Below are positions 17,351-26,900 of a stretch of DNA of 64,000 bases, piece by piece (positions within the stretch are counted from its first letter, which is position 1; the number at the start of each line of letters is the position of its first letter). The stretch is from positions 5,509 through 69,508 of the forward strand of contig CAYPJU010000030.1 in assembly GCA_964411125.1 (NCBI GenBank). The letters are read 5' to 3'. Below the pieces are notes generated by a model. The model was not told the origin of the DNA. It ran no database searches and was given only the letters and a program-made list of their open reading frames with translations. The DNA is from JBFIHF01 sp964411125 (GTDB taxonomy: Bacteria; Myxococcota_A; Bradymonadia; Bradymonadales; Bradymonadaceae). Both the position numbers and the translations under genes were made by a program.

Positions 17351-18220
17351 ATGTACCTCGAAAACCCCTACGCGGTCCCCGGAGAGTGGTTCCGCGGGAA
17401 TCTTCACGCTCACACCACCGAGAGCGACGGCCGGCGCGAACCACAGGCAGTCATCGACGACTACGCCGAGCGTCAGTACGACTTTCTCATGATCAGCGAC
17501 CACGACATGGTCACCGACGTAGATGCCTACGACGCTGCCGGAATGACGCTCATCTACGGCAACGAGGTCACCGCCAACGGGCCTCATCTACTCCACGTGA
17601 ACGCGAGCCGCCGGCTCGAACCCGTCGCCGACCGACAGCGCGTCCTCGCCGAGATCGGTGAGGACGCGGGCGCATTCGCGGTGCTCGCGCACCCCAACTG
17701 GCGAAACGAGTTCCGACACTACCCGCAGGAGCTCCTCGAAAGCCTCGACGGCCACCTCGGGATCGAAATCTACAACGGCGTGATCGAGCGACTCACCGGC
17801 AGCCCGTACGCCCTCGATCGCTGGGACATGCTGCTCGGCGGCGGTATGAAAGTCTGGGGATTCGCACACGACGACAGTCACAAGGACGGCGACGTGGAGC
17901 TCGGCTGGAACGTCGTGATCGCGAGCGACAGGACCGTCGAATCCCTGCTGCAGGGCTTCCGGCGCGGCTCCTTCTACACGTCGACCGGGGTGACCCTCAC
18001 CAGGCTGGACGTGGAGCGCGCGACGATCGAAGCGTCCGCCGACCAACCGGTGCAGTGGGAGCTGATCGGCGACTTCGGACGGCGGCTCGAATGGTCCCGA
18101 GGCGAGTCGGCCACCTTCGAGGTCCCCGACGGGTACCGCGGGAAATACGTCCGGGTACAGGCTCGAGGTGCGTTCGGCCGAGCCGCATGGACCCAGCCGT
18201 TCTTCACCGTGAACGACTGA
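17351..18220 (+). CDS. PHP-domain phosphoesterase-like protein
   Basis: A 289-residue protein with the metal-binding motifs of the PHP family: NLHAHTTESDG (H19, H21, D26), ISDHD (D50, H51, D52), YGNEV and VLAHPNW. These ligands normally hold a di- or trinuclear metal centre for phosphoester hydrolysis. The last 80 residues look like a beta-sandwich (QWELIGDFGRRLEWS, RGKYVRVQARG). No signal peptide is seen. It is in operon position with the kinase-ATPase. The substrate is unknown. Confidence 0.83.
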   Translation: MYLENPYAVPGEWFRGNLHAHTTESDGRREPQAVIDDYAERQYDFLMISDHDMVTDVDAYDAAGMTLIYGNEVTANGPHLLHVNASRRLEPVADRQRVLAEIGEDAGAFAVLAHPNWRNEFRHYPQELLESLDGHLGIEIYNGVIERLTGSPYALDRWDMLLGGGMKVWGFAHDDSHKDGDVELGWNVVIASDRTVESLLQGFRRGSFYTSTGVTLTRLDVERATIEASADQPVQWELIGDFGRRLEWSRGESATFEVPDGYRGKYVRVQARGAFGRAAWTQPFFTVND

Positions 18221-18264
18221 CGCCGCATTCAATGACCGCGGTCACCCGGTCCGAGAATCGGGTT

Positions 18265-19200
18265 TCAGCGATTCCCCTTCGGCTTCGGCTCTTTCGTCTG
18301 CAGATACGCCCACAGTGCTCGAAGGTCGTCTTCGGACGATTCGGAGATCATCGTCCACGGCATGTACTGCGGGTTCATCTTCTCACCCTTCGAGTTGACC
18401 CCCTCTCGCAGGTAGCGTGAGAAGTCCTCGAACGTCTTCCCTTTCAGCCCGCTCTCGTGCTGCGTGAGGTTGGCCGCCGCAGGCCAGTCGGGCGGAACGC
18501 CGGGGATCGGGCCCCCCGAGTATCCGGGGCCGTGGCAACCCGTGCACCCGGTCGCCAGATAGGCGCCGTATTCTGCGGTCGGCCCCGGCGTGGGATCGGC
18601 AGGCTTGATACCGTGGTCTGCGATCTCCGCGGGGAGTAGCGGCAACTCCCCAGCGAGGAAGAGAACGCGACCGAGCGGGCCGAGCTCGAACGCAGGCCCC
18701 GGACCGTCGACGGGGGGCACCGACTTCGCGTACGCGATCAGAGCCGCCATGTCCGCGTGGCTCAGCGCCGTGTATTCGAAGGACGGCATGAACAGAACGC
18801 TCTTCCCGTTCGGCTTGACGCCGTGGCGAATCGTTCGGGCCCAGTCCTCGTCCCCATAATTCGCGGTCACGCCCCCGGGGGTGATGTTCGGCCCTGCGAG
18901 CTTCATGACGGGCATGGCATCCGCGACCAGCTTTCCAGCCAGGTCTTCGCCGTGGCAATCGCGACAGCCGCGGAAGGTCGCGATCTCCTTACCGCGCTCC
19001 ACCATGCTCGGATCCGGCTTCACGGCGACGGGCGCGACCTCGACCTCATGGGTCGCGTTGATGCGGGACGACGAGAGTGCGAAGACGACCCCCGCCGCGA
19101 CGACGATCACGACCACGAACCCGGCCAGCGCGATCGCCAGGCGCTTGCCCCATTTACTCACACGCGGACGCTCGCCGGCGCCCGAAGCTACTTCGGCCAT
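18265..19200 (-). CDS. Membrane-anchored diheme c-type cytochrome
   Basis: A 311-residue cytochrome. One N-terminal transmembrane helix (about residues 21-42) would leave the rest periplasmic. There are two heme c attachment sites, CRDCH (79-83) and CTGCH (219-223), each followed by a region with a candidate axial Met. The two-domain layout resembles electron-transfer or dehydrogenase-associated diheme cytochromes. A strong ribosome site (GGAGGG) precedes the ATG. It is transcribed divergently from a LysR regulator, with an inverted repeat between the two genes. Confidence 0.87.
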   Translation of the reverse strand: MAEVASGAGERPRVSKWGKRLAIALAGFVVVIVVAAGVVFALSSSRINATHEVEVAPVAVKPDPSMVERGKEIATFRGCRDCHGEDLAGKLVADAMPVMKLAGPNITPGGVTANYGDEDWARTIRHGVKPNGKSVLFMPSFEYTALSHADMAALIAYAKSVPPVDGPGPAFELGPLGRVLFLAGELPLLPAEIADHGIKPADPTPGPTAEYGAYLATGCTGCHGPGYSGGPIPGVPPDWPAAANLTQHESGLKGKTFEDFSRYLREGVNSKGEKMNPQYMPWTMISESSEDDLRALWAYLQTKEPKPKGNR

Positions 19201-19289
19201 CTGACCCTCCTACGTCCGTACCCAGACGTCTTCTCCGTGATTCGATACACCTACCCTAGACCCATTCGGAGCTGCGCAGGAAGAGGAAT

Positions 19290-19319
19290 TTGTGCATGCT
19301 CGTTGTGCGAAACTGCACA
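19290..19319. promoter_or_regulatory. Putative LysR operator in the divergent intergenic region
   Basis: TTGTGC occurs as a direct repeat (19290-19295 and 19303-19308). The second copy forms a perfect 5-bp inverted repeat, TGTGC (19304-19308) and GCACA (19315-19319), with a 6-base spacer. It lies between the diheme cytochrome gene and the LysR gene, just before the latter's ribosome site, where LysR-type regulators usually bind. Binding is inferred. Confidence 0.5.
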
Positions 19320-19332
19320 GGGAGGCGGAACG

Positions 19333-20223
19333 TTGCACTGGGACGACATCCAATACTTCCTCGCGCTGGCGCGCCAGGGATCGCTCACCGCCGCGGCGAG
19401 GACACTGGGGGTGAACCACGCGACCGTGAGCCGTCGCGTGGCGAGCCTCGAGGGCGATCTCGACGGCGCCCTCTTCAGCCGTACCGCCGAAGGGTTCGTG
19501 CTGACCTCGCTCGGGGAGACGCTCCTGGGACCCGCCGAGGAGGTCGAGTCCCGCATTCGCGCCTTCGAGCGCGCCCGACGAAACGCGGACCCCAATCTTT
19601 CGGGAACTCTTCGCATCACGACCCCGCAGCTCTTCTCGTCGGAGTTCCTGGCCCCGGCTGTCATGGCGCTCCGCGAAGAGCATCCGGCGATCGATGTCCT
19701 GCTGATCGAAGACACCCGATTCCTGTCGCTGACGAAGCTGGAGGCCGACATCGCCCTGCGTTTCGTCTTTCCGGGCACCGAGCACGGTACAGACAGCCTG
19801 AGGGTCCGGCAGTTGGGCGAGTTCTCGTGGGTTTTCGCGGCAACCAAAGAGTTCTGCGACATCTGGAACATCGGCGAGCAGTTGACGACCGTCGAGCAGA
19901 TTCCGGTTGCCGTCTACCACGACGTCGCACCCGGCCCCGTCGGTAACGATTGGCTCCGCGACTTCCCCGGAGAACCCCGAATCGCGGTCCGCACGGGGTC
20001 CATGTACACCACGATGGCGCAGATTGGCGCCCACCGCGTCACCGGCTGCATTCCCGAGTTTGCGGCTCGGAGTATCGGCGCGCGCGCCATCAGCCCCCCC
20101 GTGGAGGTGAGTCGACTGCTGCTCACGATTCACCCCGAGACCCAGCACAACGCCCGAATCCGAACCGTCTTCGACTTCCTCGTCGAATGGTGGGACCGCG
20201 AGTTCTCCGAGGCTGACGGTTAG
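19333..20223 (+). CDS. LysR-family transcriptional regulator
   Basis: A 296-residue regulator with a typical N-terminal winged helix-turn-helix (LARQGSLTAAARTLGVNH, then ATVSRRVASLE) and a C-terminal periplasmic-binding-like effector domain. The start is TTG at 19333, chosen because of the good ribosome site GGGAGGCGG directly upstream and the family-typical HWDDIQYF N-terminus. It is divergent from the diheme cytochrome gene and probably regulates it and itself through the TGTGC-N6-GCACA site. The inducer is unknown. Confidence 0.88.
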   Translation: MHWDDIQYFLALARQGSLTAAARTLGVNHATVSRRVASLEGDLDGALFSRTAEGFVLTSLGETLLGPAEEVESRIRAFERARRNADPNLSGTLRITTPQLFSSEFLAPAVMALREEHPAIDVLLIEDTRFLSLTKLEADIALRFVFPGTEHGTDSLRVRQLGEFSWVFAATKEFCDIWNIGEQLTTVEQIPVAVYHDVAPGPVGNDWLRDFPGEPRIAVRTGSMYTTMAQIGAHRVTGCIPEFAARSIGARAISPPVEVSRLLLTIHPETQHNARIRTVFDFLVEWWDREFSEADG

Positions 20224-20238
20224 CAGATCTCAGTGCAC

Positions 20239-21420
20239 CTACAGGAGCTTGTCGGTGCCGGCGAGGTCGCGAACCATGTTCTTCTGATGAGCTTCGATCG
20301 TCCCGCCGCCGATCTCGAGGAGCTTCGCGTCGCGCCACAACCGCTCGACCTGATATTCGGCGACGTAGCCGTAGCCACCGAGCACCTGGATGGCGCGGTC
20401 GGCGACGTTCTTCGCCATCGTGGAGCAGTAGAGCTTCACACCGTCGGAGTCGACACGGTTGCCGTAGTCTTCGAGCCCGAGCTCCGCGGCGGTATTGTAG
20501 ACGTACGCCCTGCCCGCCATCCACTCGGCGTAAGAGTCGGCGATGTGCTTCTGAATCTGCCCGAAACGATTGAGTGGCTCCCCGAACGACGTCCGCTCCT
20601 GGGCATAGCGGTTCATGATCTCGATCGAACGACGTGCAATCCCGAGACTCATCGCGGCGAGCGTCAGGCGCTCGATCGCGAGATTGCGCATCATGCTGCG
20701 AACCGCCCCGCCCTGGGCCCCGACGAGGTTCTCGGCGGGGACGCGGACCCCGTCGAACACCAACTCCGCGGTGGTCGACGCCCGCATGCCGAGCTTGCCG
20801 TGAAGCTTCTGCCCCAGACTGAATCCCTGTGTCCCTTTCTCGACCACGAAGAGCGACAGATCCCGCCCGTCGCGCTCGCCGTCCTTCGCGTAGACCAGAA
20901 AGGTGTCGCCGAGCTCGCCCGGAGCGATGGCGCCGTTGGTGATCCACATCTTCTGCCCGTCGAGGATCCAGTCGTCGCCGTCGCGACGCGCTACGGTCGA
21001 CATCCCCAGGACGTCGGTCCCGGCATCGGGCTCACTCATGCACATCCCGCAGATCGCCTCGCCCGAGCACGCCGCGGGCAAGTACTTGCGCCGCTGCTCG
21101 TCGCTGCCGTTGGTCGCGAGGTTGTTGGCGAAGAGCATCGAGTGGGCCAGGTACGCGAGCGCGAACCCCGGGTCCGCCGCCGCGAGCTCTTCGTGCACGA
21201 TGACCGCCGCCACGGCGTCCATCCCCGCTCCCCCGAACTCCTCGGGGACGGTCACCCCCAACAGTCCCAGCTCACTCCCGAGCCGCCTGAACAGCTCGAC
21301 GTTGAAAGCCTCCTCGGCGTCGTGTCGTTCCGCCTGCGGGTCGACCTCGCGCTCTGTGAACGCGCGGACCATCTCGCGGAGAACTTCGTGCTCTTCGGTC
21401 GGATTGAACAAGCTTCCCAT
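20239..21420 (-). CDS. Acyl-CoA dehydrogenase, isovaleryl-CoA-dehydrogenase-like
   Basis: A 393-residue flavoprotein with the family signature CMSEPDAGTD and WITNGAIAPGELGDTF. The usual catalytic Glu of the YEGT motif is absent (the C-terminal motif is IGGGTIEAHQ). A Glu is instead present at 250 in AIERLTLAA, matching the helix-G catalytic Glu of isovaleryl-CoA dehydrogenase (DLERLVLA). This points to branched short-chain acyl-CoA substrates. It forms a minus-strand pair with the thioesterase gene upstream (74-base gap) and converges with the LysR gene. Confidence 0.88.
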   Translation of the reverse strand: MGSLFNPTEEHEVLREMVRAFTEREVDPQAERHDAEEAFNVELFRRLGSELGLLGVTVPEEFGGAGMDAVAAVIVHEELAAADPGFALAYLAHSMLFANNLATNGSDEQRRKYLPAACSGEAICGMCMSEPDAGTDVLGMSTVARRDGDDWILDGQKMWITNGAIAPGELGDTFLVYAKDGERDGRDLSLFVVEKGTQGFSLGQKLHGKLGMRASTTAELVFDGVRVPAENLVGAQGGAVRSMMRNLAIERLTLAAMSLGIARRSIEIMNRYAQERTSFGEPLNRFGQIQKHIADSYAEWMAGRAYVYNTAAELGLEDYGNRVDSDGVKLYCSTMAKNVADRAIQVLGGYGYVAEYQVERLWRDAKLLEIGGGTIEAHQKNMVRDLAGTDKLL

Positions 21421-21494
21421 GGCACACCTCGAAGTCGGGGGATCGACGTTACAGCACAGAGACCGCTGTTCACGCAAGGGATGTGACTCGCCGG

Positions 21495-21890
21495 TCAGCC
21501 CTCTTCGGGCCCCAGCACGTGGTGGTCGAGGACGAAGGCGACGAGCTGTCCTTCCAGCACCCTGGCACCGTCGACCTCGGCGCAAACATCGACGACTCGC
21601 TTCTTTCCTCTGCTCTCGACGATGCGGGCCGTCCCCTTCACGGAGTCGCCGACGCGAACCGGCGCCACGAAACGGACGTCTGCGGATCCGAGGACGACGT
21701 TGGGGTCGTTCACGGCGAGCATCGCGGCGTAGTCGACCATCCCGAAGACGAACCCGCCGTGGACCAACCCCCGCGCGTCGGCGGACATCTCGGGCGTGGT
21801 GACCAGGACGACCGTCGCTTCGCCCTCGGCGAGGCTGTCGACCACACCGCATAGGGCAGTGTCTATCTCGAGGTGGGTGTTCGGCTTCAT
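21495..21890 (-). CDS. Hotdog-fold thioesterase (PaaI-like)
   Basis: A 131-residue single hotdog domain of the 4HBT/PaaI group. The motif GLVHGGFVFGMVDYAAM carries the conserved HGG turn on the central helix, and VRFVAPVRVGDSVKG is the family strand pair. These enzymes hydrolyse acyl-CoA thioesters. It lies directly upstream of the acyl-CoA dehydrogenase on the same strand, which suggests a common role in acyl-CoA metabolism. The acyl substrate is unknown. Confidence 0.8.
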   Translation of the reverse strand: MKPNTHLEIDTALCGVVDSLAEGEATVVLVTTPEMSADARGLVHGGFVFGMVDYAAMLAVNDPNVVLGSADVRFVAPVRVGDSVKGTARIVESRGKKRVVDVCAEVDGARVLEGQLVAFVLDHHVLGPEEG

Positions 21891-22005
21891 CGGGTCTCAC
21901 TCGGTTCGAAGAGAGCCGCAATGTGCCACGAAACGACCGATCTGGTACAGAGAGTCCGGGCCGAGGGGGATCCCCCATGCCCGCAGCGCGAAACGAGGTG
22001 AGGCG

Positions 22006-22623
22006 ATGCACGACACGCTGGTCGATGGTTCCGGGACGACGACACTCTTGCTCGCCCATGGCGCGGGCGCACCGATGGACTCGGATTTCATGGAGTTCTT
22101 CGCGACCCGTCTCGCCGAGGCGGGCGTTCGCGTAGTCCGCTTCGAGTTTCCCTACATGGCCGAACGGCGCATCGATGGGAAGAAGCGGGGCCCGAATTCC
22201 GAGGCGATCCTCCGACAGACGTGGGCCGAGGTGATCGAACAGGTCCGGGCTGACGAGCCCGAGAAGCTCGTGATCGGCGGCAAGTCGATGGGGGGCCGGT
22301 ACGCGACGATGGTCGCCGAGGACCACGGCGTCGACGGCGTCGTCGTGCTGGGGTACCCGTTTCATCCCCCCGGCAAGCCTGAAAAGCTACGTACCGACCA
22401 CCTGAGGGACCTCGAAGTCCCCACCCTCATCGTCCAGGGCGAACGCGATCCGTTCGGAACACGTGAAGAGGTGGGCGACTACGACCTCTCGTCGACGATC
22501 GTGTTCGAATGGGCGAAGGACGGCGACCACTCCCTCGAGCCTCGAAAGCGCTCGGGCTTCACACAGGACGGCGTCTGGACGGAAGCCGTCGCCTCGATTC
22601 GCTATTTCGTGAAAGCGCTATGA
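22006..22623 (+). CDS. KANL3/Tex30-type alpha/beta hydrolase
   Basis: A 205-residue alpha/beta-fold protein of the KANL3/Tex30 family (dienelactone hydrolase-like). Landmarks are LLLAHGAGAPMDSDFM near the N-terminus, the nucleophile elbow GGKSMGGR (Ser), VLGYPFHPPGKP, VQGERDPFG (acid) and GDHSLEPRK (base). Bacterial homologues are common but uncharacterised. It ends in an ATGA overlap with a lipoprotein esterase, so the two are co-translated. Confidence 0.83.
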   Translation: MHDTLVDGSGTTTLLLAHGAGAPMDSDFMEFFATRLAEAGVRVVRFEFPYMAERRIDGKKRGPNSEAILRQTWAEVIEQVRADEPEKLVIGGKSMGGRYATMVAEDHGVDGVVVLGYPFHPPGKPEKLRTDHLRDLEVPTLIVQGERDPFGTREEVGDYDLSSTIVFEWAKDGDHSLEPRKRSGFTQDGVWTEAVASIRYFVKAL

Positions 22624-23846
22624 GGCGGTTTCTACCGACGGCTTTCGTCGTTCTCTCGGGCTGCATCGGTTGCCGCGGCGACGAGGCGCCGCCGTTCGAC
22701 CCGCAGGTGTTCGTCACCCCCGAGGTGACGGCCGCAGCCGAGGTCTCGGGGCTGACGCCCGGCGAGAGCATCTGCGACCCTGCCATCGGCATGGTCGCGC
22801 CGCTACCAACCTGCTACCCGGAGCGCGTGTGCGAGCGCGTCCTTCCGATTCCGGGGAGAGATCTCGAACCCATCGAGGTGCCGACGAGGATTCCGCTCTG
22901 TGCGACGTCGCCGTTCAACGACCACCACGGGCCGTGGCGAGACGAGGGCCCCCGCCACTTCACCGACCGAGATTTTCTGACGCGGCGCTATTGCGTCCGA
23001 AACGACGATGCCGAAGCCGGCCCGATGCCGCTGGTGCTTTTCTTTCACGGTACGTCGGGTGGAGCGAACGACGTCTACGATCACACCCACCTCCCCCAGA
23101 AGGCGGACACCTACGACCTCGGGGGGCCCGAGCCCGGCTTCGTGCTCCTCTCGGTGCAGGGACGAAACCTCCACTGGCCGACCGACGACCCGCGTGACGG
23201 GGAACACCACGACGTCTTCCATCGGGACCTGAGCAAGGATTCGAGCAACCGCGACGTCGGATTTGCGGACTGGCTCATCGACGAGTTCGTGGAGAAAGGA
23301 ATCGTCGACCCCGCTCGAATCTACGTCATGGGTTGGTCGAACGGAGCCCATTTCGCTCAGATGTACGGGATCGCGCGTCACGAAACGTCGACACCGGGCG
23401 GAAATCGCGTGGCGGCAGTCGTGGGGTATTCGGCCGCCGATCCCTTTCACAACCGTGCGTTCGACCAGGAACCGAGCTGCCAGCTCGCCGAGTATCCTCG
23501 TTCCTCTGTTCCCATCATGCTCATCGGCCGGGACTGCGACGCCATCGCCTGCAGCGACGATCAGTTCGAGCATCATCGCGCCAAAGGTCGGCCCGTCACC
23601 CCGGGTAGCTCGATGCAGACCTGGGAGCGAGAGCTCCGGGACCGTGTGGGGGTAGACGACTTCGTCCGTGTCATCATCGACAAGAACGGCGAAGAGGTCG
23701 CCGATTGCGTCGGCCCCGTGGCATGCGGTGTCACGCGCGCGCTGCTGAACCATGTCGCCTGGCCCGACGGAGTTCGTGACGGGGGCGGCGTCGACTGGGA
23801 GCCCCGGATGCTCGACTTTTTGCGGGCTCGCCCCCTGGAGCCGTAG
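22620..23846 (+). CDS. Lipoprotein esterase, PHB-depolymerase-like
   Basis: A 408-residue exported protein with a lipobox (VVLSGC, Cys15). The mature part has a Cys-rich N-terminal region followed by an alpha/beta hydrolase domain: LVLFFHGTSGG, the elbow MGWSNGAHF (Ser), and a late His in NHVAWPDG. The layout matches the LpqC/polyhydroxybutyrate depolymerase/feruloyl esterase group. Activity on an extracellular ester is likely; the substrate is unknown. It overlaps the KANL3-type gene (ATGA). Confidence 0.78.
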   Translation: MRRFLPTAFVVLSGCIGCRGDEAPPFDPQVFVTPEVTAAAEVSGLTPGESICDPAIGMVAPLPTCYPERVCERVLPIPGRDLEPIEVPTRIPLCATSPFNDHHGPWRDEGPRHFTDRDFLTRRYCVRNDDAEAGPMPLVLFFHGTSGGANDVYDHTHLPQKADTYDLGGPEPGFVLLSVQGRNLHWPTDDPRDGEHHDVFHRDLSKDSSNRDVGFADWLIDEFVEKGIVDPARIYVMGWSNGAHFAQMYGIARHETSTPGGNRVAAVVGYSAADPFHNRAFDQEPSCQLAEYPRSSVPIMLIGRDCDAIACSDDQFEHHRAKGRPVTPGSSMQTWERELRDRVGVDDFVRVIIDKNGEEVADCVGPVACGVTRALLNHVAWPDGVRDGGGVDWEPRMLDFLRARPLEP

Positions 23847-23849
23847 CAA

Positions 23850-23870
23850 GCGTCGGCTACGTTCCGACGC
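23850..23870 (+). terminator. Stem-loop after the lipoprotein esterase gene
   Basis: GCGTCGG (23850-23856) and CCGACGC (23864-23870) form a perfect 7-bp stem with a 7-base loop, four bases after the stop codon. There is no T-tract, so it is at best a weak or factor-dependent terminator, or an RNA-stabilising hairpin. The rest of 23847-23986 shows only the ribosome site of the next gene. Confidence 0.35.
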
Positions 23871-23986
23871 GGCCGTCTCTCGCCGGGTGTCGACGCCATG
23901 CCGTGGATTACGCTGGAAAAGCGCGCCGAGATCCGCTGAAATCAGCCCGAATGCAATCACTTCCATGACCTGAATGGAGAACCGCC

Positions 23987-26900
23987 GTGCGTGTTCTGCG
24001 AACGTGTCTCGTCTGCTGCCTCGCCTTCGCCGTCGCCTGCAAAGGAGACCCGCCGACCAAGAACAACGGCGATGAAAACAACGGCTCACCGGGCAACAAC
24101 GGCCAGAACAACGGGGAGAACAACGGCGACCCAGACCCCGACAACGACCCGCCCGAGGCCGTCGACGACATGGCGACGGTCGCGGTCAACTCGGCGCTAC
24201 TCATCGACGTGCTCGCGAACGATACCGACCCCGACGGAGACGTGCTCTCCCTCAAAAGCGTCGGAACGGCTCAGAACGGATCACCGGAGATCGAAGGAAA
24301 TCGCGTGCGGTATACACCGGCGCGCGACTTCGCCGGGGTCGATTCGTTTCAGTACACCGTCGAAGATCCCTCCGGGGCCACATCGATCGCGCGCGTCCGA
24401 CTGATCATCGAATCGGGTCCTATCGCGAACCCGGACACCGCGACGGCTCAGCCTGGCCAGACGCTGGTGATCGACGTCCTCGCCAACGACAACCACCCGC
24501 AAGGGGGAGCCCTCACGATCGATTCGGTCGAGGACCCGCTCGGGGGTACGGCATCGACGGACGGCCAGACAGTCACGTATGTCAGCGACGTCGGCACGTC
24601 GGGGCTCGACGAGTTCGACTACACCGTGGTGGACGAGACGGGCGCCCGCGCGACCGCGACGATCACGGTCGACGTCAACTCCGCCCCCACCGCGACGCCC
24701 GACACCGCCACCGCCACCCGCGGACAGACGGTGACGATCGACGTACTCGCGAACGATACCGACCCCGACGGAGACACGCTCACGATCGCGAGCATACCGC
24801 AGCCAGCGACCGGTCAGACGGCGATCGTGGCCAACAAGATCGAGTACACGGCACCGGCAGACTTCGGTGGCGTCGACAGTTTCCGCTACGCCATCTCCGA
24901 CGGACACGGGAACGAGTCGGTCGCCGAGGTCCAGATCGCCGTGAACTCGCCGCCGGTCGTCGTCGACGACGCCTCCAAGGTCTTCGTGAACGAACCACGA
25001 ACCATCGACGTCCTCGCCAACGACAGCGATCCCGACGGCGACACCCTCACGGTGACCGGGGTCACCCAACCCTCCAGCGGCAGCGCGACGACCGACGGTT
25101 CCACCGTCCTCTTCACGCCCGGCGTCGACTTCGAGGGAATCGTCACGTTCGACTACACGGTGAGCGACGGGGTCGACGGCACGGCGACCGGCACCGTGAC
25201 CGTCGAAGTCGAGCCCCCCTTCGAGGGATTGAAACTCGCGTCCGGCAACAACCACAACTGTCGAATCCGCTCGAACGGCACGCTCGTGTGTTGGGGCGAC
25301 AACACGCAGGGACAGCTCGGTGACGGTTCTCGTACGGACCAACCCGGCCCGACCCCCGTCGGCAGTGCCACCGACTGGCGCTCGGTATCTGCCGGACGCA
25401 CGACCACATGTGGGGTGCGCGGAAACGGAACTCTGTGGTGCGCTGGCTCGAACAGCGACCGCCAGTTCGGTGTCGACACGCCCTCCTCCTCACAGACGAT
25501 GATCCAGGTCAACAGCGACACCGACTGGCTCCTCGTCTCGACCGGTGACCGTCACACCTGCGCCCTCAAGGAGACCGGCGAGCTCTTCTGCAGCGGCTGG
25601 AACCTCGACGGCGAGATCGGCATCGGGTCCAACAGCACCTGGGTCGACCAGTTCACCCGGGTCGGGGGCCAGACCGACTGGACCCTGGTGACCGCCGGCG
25701 ACGGTCATACCTGCGGACTCCGCGGCATCGGTCAGCTCTGGTGCTGGGGCGAGAATTCGTCCGACCAGCTCGGCGATCCCAACCTGCGGGACTCCAGCGT
25801 CCCGGCCCAGATCGGCACCGATCAGAACTGGGACTACCTCGACGCGGGCCGCTACTACACCTGCGGCATTCGTAACGGCGCCCTCTTCTGCTGGGGCTCG
25901 GGTTATCGTGGACAACTCGGTAACGGCGGCACCGGCTCGGTCGAGTCGCCTCAACAGATCGGGAGCGCCACCGACTGGACCGACGTCTCCGCCAACTACG
26001 ACCATACCTGTGGCATCCGCGGCGGCGAGCTGTGGTGCTGGGGGCAGAACCTCTATGGCCAGCTCGGCGACGGCACGACCGACGACCGAACGCTGCCGAC
26101 CCGCGTCGGCACGACGGCCGACTGGCAGAACGTCTCGGTGGGGCAGAGCCACACCTGCGCTACGAAGACGGACGGCACCGCACATTGTTGGGGACGCGAT
26201 TCGGACGGGTCGCTGGGGGACGGCGAGATGCCGGGCTCCCTCGTCCCGCAGCAGATCACGTCGAACGACACCTTCGTCGACGTCTCCGTCAACTACGGCA
26301 CGACCTGCGCGGTGAAGGACGACGGAACGCTGTGGTGCTGGGGCGGCAACGATGACGGACAGCTCGCGAACGGCACCACCGACCCCGAGCAGTTGCCGCA
26401 GCAGTCCGGCTTCTCCACCGACTGGGTCTCGATCTCCCATGGCACGTCGTTCTTCTGCGGCCACAAGACCAACGATTCCATGTGGTGCTGGGGAAACAAC
26501 TGGCTCGGCATGCTGGGAGACGGCTCCCGCGACACGCGCCTCAACCCGACGCTCATCGGCGGGGGCGCCACCTGGGCGACGATGGACGGTACGTCCCAGC
26601 ACTCATGCGGCACCCAGACCGACGGCACCATGTGGTGCTGGGGGCAGAACAGCCGCGACCAGTTCGGCGTCGATTCGAGCGTCATCGGCCAATCGCTGTT
26701 TCCCTACCAGGTCGGCACCGACGCCGACTGGGACCAGGCCGAGGTCGGGGGCTACATGTCGTGCGGTATCAAAGCCGGCCAATTGTGGTGCTGGGGGCAG
26801 AACTACGGCGCCGCTCCCGTGCAGGTCGGCACCGACACCAACTGGCGCCAGATCAGCATCGCCGACGACGAGATCTGCGGGCTGCGCACCAACGATACGC

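Noticed and set aside
18233..18244. Perfect palindrome TGACCGCGGTCA after the PHP gene as a terminator
   Set aside because: There is no loop or T-run. It could be a chance palindrome in G+C-rich sequence between two convergent genes.
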